DNA of 64,000 nt, taken from positions 1,702,252 through 1,766,251 of the forward strand of contig KN832879.1 of the NCBI GenBank assembly GCA_000827325.1. The letters run 5' to 3'. The notes beneath the pieces were generated by a model that had not been told where the DNA came from, did not search any database, and saw nothing but the letters and a program-made list of their open reading frames with translations. A program made the position numbers and the translations under genes. Shown here piece after piece: positions 63,251 to 64,000 of the stretch. The number at the start of each line of letters is the position of its first letter. Position 1 is the first letter of the stretch. The stretch comes from Oidiodendron maius Zn. Its lineage: Eukaryota; Ascomycota; Leotiomycetes; Myxotrichaceae.

Positions 63251-63685
63251 ACCAGCTAAATCCCGTCCTCTAGTAGCTAAATCCCCGTCCGCCGCTTGAA
63301 CCTCAATACGTACTAAAACACACTCTACCTTTTAGAACATATACAAAGATGGGGAGTCAGACACCCTCCAAATCCCCCAAGACTAGTCCTAACCCAATCC
63401 TAACCACTAACCCCTAACCTTTGTGCTAAAAAAAGCCATATGCTTCAAGATTTAGCCCATACGGAAGTTAGGGCGGCCCTTACACTCACACCACCCTGCT
63501 TATGTCAAACTCACACCACCCGGTGATCAATTACCCTTTACGGCCGAAGTGGGTACTGGTATTACTAAGATTACCCCTTTAGGACGAGGTGGTGTGAGTA
63601 TAACTAGCGTATCCCTTTACAGTTAGTATAACTTAATACCCTGAATCTAATCATTATAACGCCTACCTACCTACCTACCTACTAA
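63251..63685. mobile_element. Repetitive DNA with inverted-repeat arms
   Basis: Contains repeated gctaaatcc(c) units at 63255-63287, the reverse-complement arm at 63475-63523, a further ggtggtgtgagt copy in the opposite direction at 63585-63598, and a cctac microsatellite at 63662-63682. Consistent with the end of a DNA transposon; no transposase gene recognised within it. Confidence 0.5.
63475..63523 (-). repeat. Inverted-repeat arm, right
   Basis: Reverse complement reads gggtggtgtgagtttgac, a spacer, gcagggtggtgtgagtgtaa and ggg; see the left arm at 60206-60253. About 3.27 kb separate the arms; the insert holds the methyltransferase and the NB-ARC relic, so they are more likely ends of two separate elements than of one cargo-bearing transposon. 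Confidence 0.7.
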
Positions 63686-63996
63686 CTAAGCATGCCGGTA
63701 TCTCTTACGTCGAGCCTTAATATCCCTCCTAATCTGCCTCTTAAGCCCCTGAACACCACGCTCTGCACTAAGCCCTCCATGTATATCGAACTCAGCCTGT
63801 ACCTGCCTTTCAACCTCAATAGTCTCCTCTGCATCCCAGTCTAGCCAGGCTTCAACCTCTTCGTCAGTCCACTCAGGAGGGTGATCTATATAGTCTAAAA
63901 GAGTCTCTGTCTCCAGGTCTAGTCTCTGATACCCTAGATACTTGCGATTCTCATTTAACCACCTCTTTGGATAGTGTTCTAGCCCTGTGCTTTACG
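63686..63996 (-). pseudogene. Probable transposon-associated ORF, C-terminal part
   Basis: Minus-strand frame open from an in-frame TAA near 63994 to TAG at 63686 (about 100 codons): HYPKRWLNENRKYLGYQRLD, DYIDHPPEWTDEEVEAWLDW, then Glu/Gln-rich and a basic end (RRDIKARRKRYRHA). Protein-like and conserved in character. It resembles accessory proteins seen with fungal DNA transposons, from memory only. Cut off by the window edge or by a frameshift. Confidence 0.45.
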
Positions 63997-64000
63997 ATAC

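Noticed and set aside
63365-63420. ctaaccc-type motifs resembling telomere repeats
   Set aside because: Irregular (cctaaccc, ctaacc, ccctaacc) and not in tandem; not enough to call an interstitial or terminal telomere.
60206-63523. Starship-like or other cargo transposon
   Set aside because: No tyrosine recombinase (DUF3435) gene or captain is in the window, and the arms are short subterminal-type repeats.

Overview
The window looks like nuclear DNA of a filamentous ascomycete, most likely Eurotiales (Aspergillus/Penicillium type). Genes are split by 44-113 nt GT..AG introns with CTAAC-like branch sites. The recognisable families are typical moulds' ones: psi-producing oxygenase, group III histidine kinase with HAMP repeats, HET-NACHT-WD40 protein, AflR-like zinc-cluster factor, 14-TM drug transporter and DUF3659/LEA protein. 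No rRNA, tRNA, CRISPR or phage feature was found. Exon boundaries below were worked out by hand from frame, splice sites and family conservation; nothing was searched against a database.

Layout. 0.5-1.5 kb: decayed Fot1/pogo transposase. 1.8-3.7 kb: DUF2235 hydrolase. 4.8-8.1 kb: complete fatty-acid oxygenase of the Ppo family. 8.4-8.9 kb: second pogo relic and a repeat whose other copy is 51 kb away. 9.1-10.1 kb: proline-iminopeptidase-like hydrolase. 10.8-15.3 kb: HET-NACHT-WD40 gene with one in-frame stop. 16.2-29 kb: serine hydrolase of the beta-lactamase fold, ABCC transporter, ThrE/Prm10-type membrane protein, MetX-like protein lacking its nucleophile, and a flavin-reductase-like protein. 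29-32.7 kb: largely empty, with a perfect 19-bp tandem repeat. 32.7-37.4 kb: hybrid histidine kinase with a 609-nt intron beside its H box. 38.1-38.8 kb: hemerythrin.

39.6-50.9 kb is the most distinctive stretch: eight small or low-complexity genes in a row. They are a small membrane protein, a 724-residue DUF3659/LEA-like protein, two small hydrophilic proteins, a Gly/Ala/Thr-rich LEA-like protein, and three otherwise unlike proteins that end in the same roughly 25-residue beta-rich module. A detached fourth copy of that module tail lies just behind one of them. I infer a stress or desiccation (conidium-type) protein island grown by local duplication.

51.3-61.7 kb looks like a decaying secondary-metabolite cluster: AflR-like regulator pseudogene (stop plus frameshift), intact DHA2 transporter, P450 pseudogene cut off before its heme site, flavodoxin fragment and an intact LCM-type O-methyltransferase. 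An F-box/ankyrin gene lies inside it. The right end (60-64 kb) holds inverted terminal-repeat-like sequences, a 5'-truncated NB-ARC (NLR) relic and a transposon-like ORF, so transposons probably broke up this side. Two of the three self/non-self or NLR-type genes in the window are visibly damaged.
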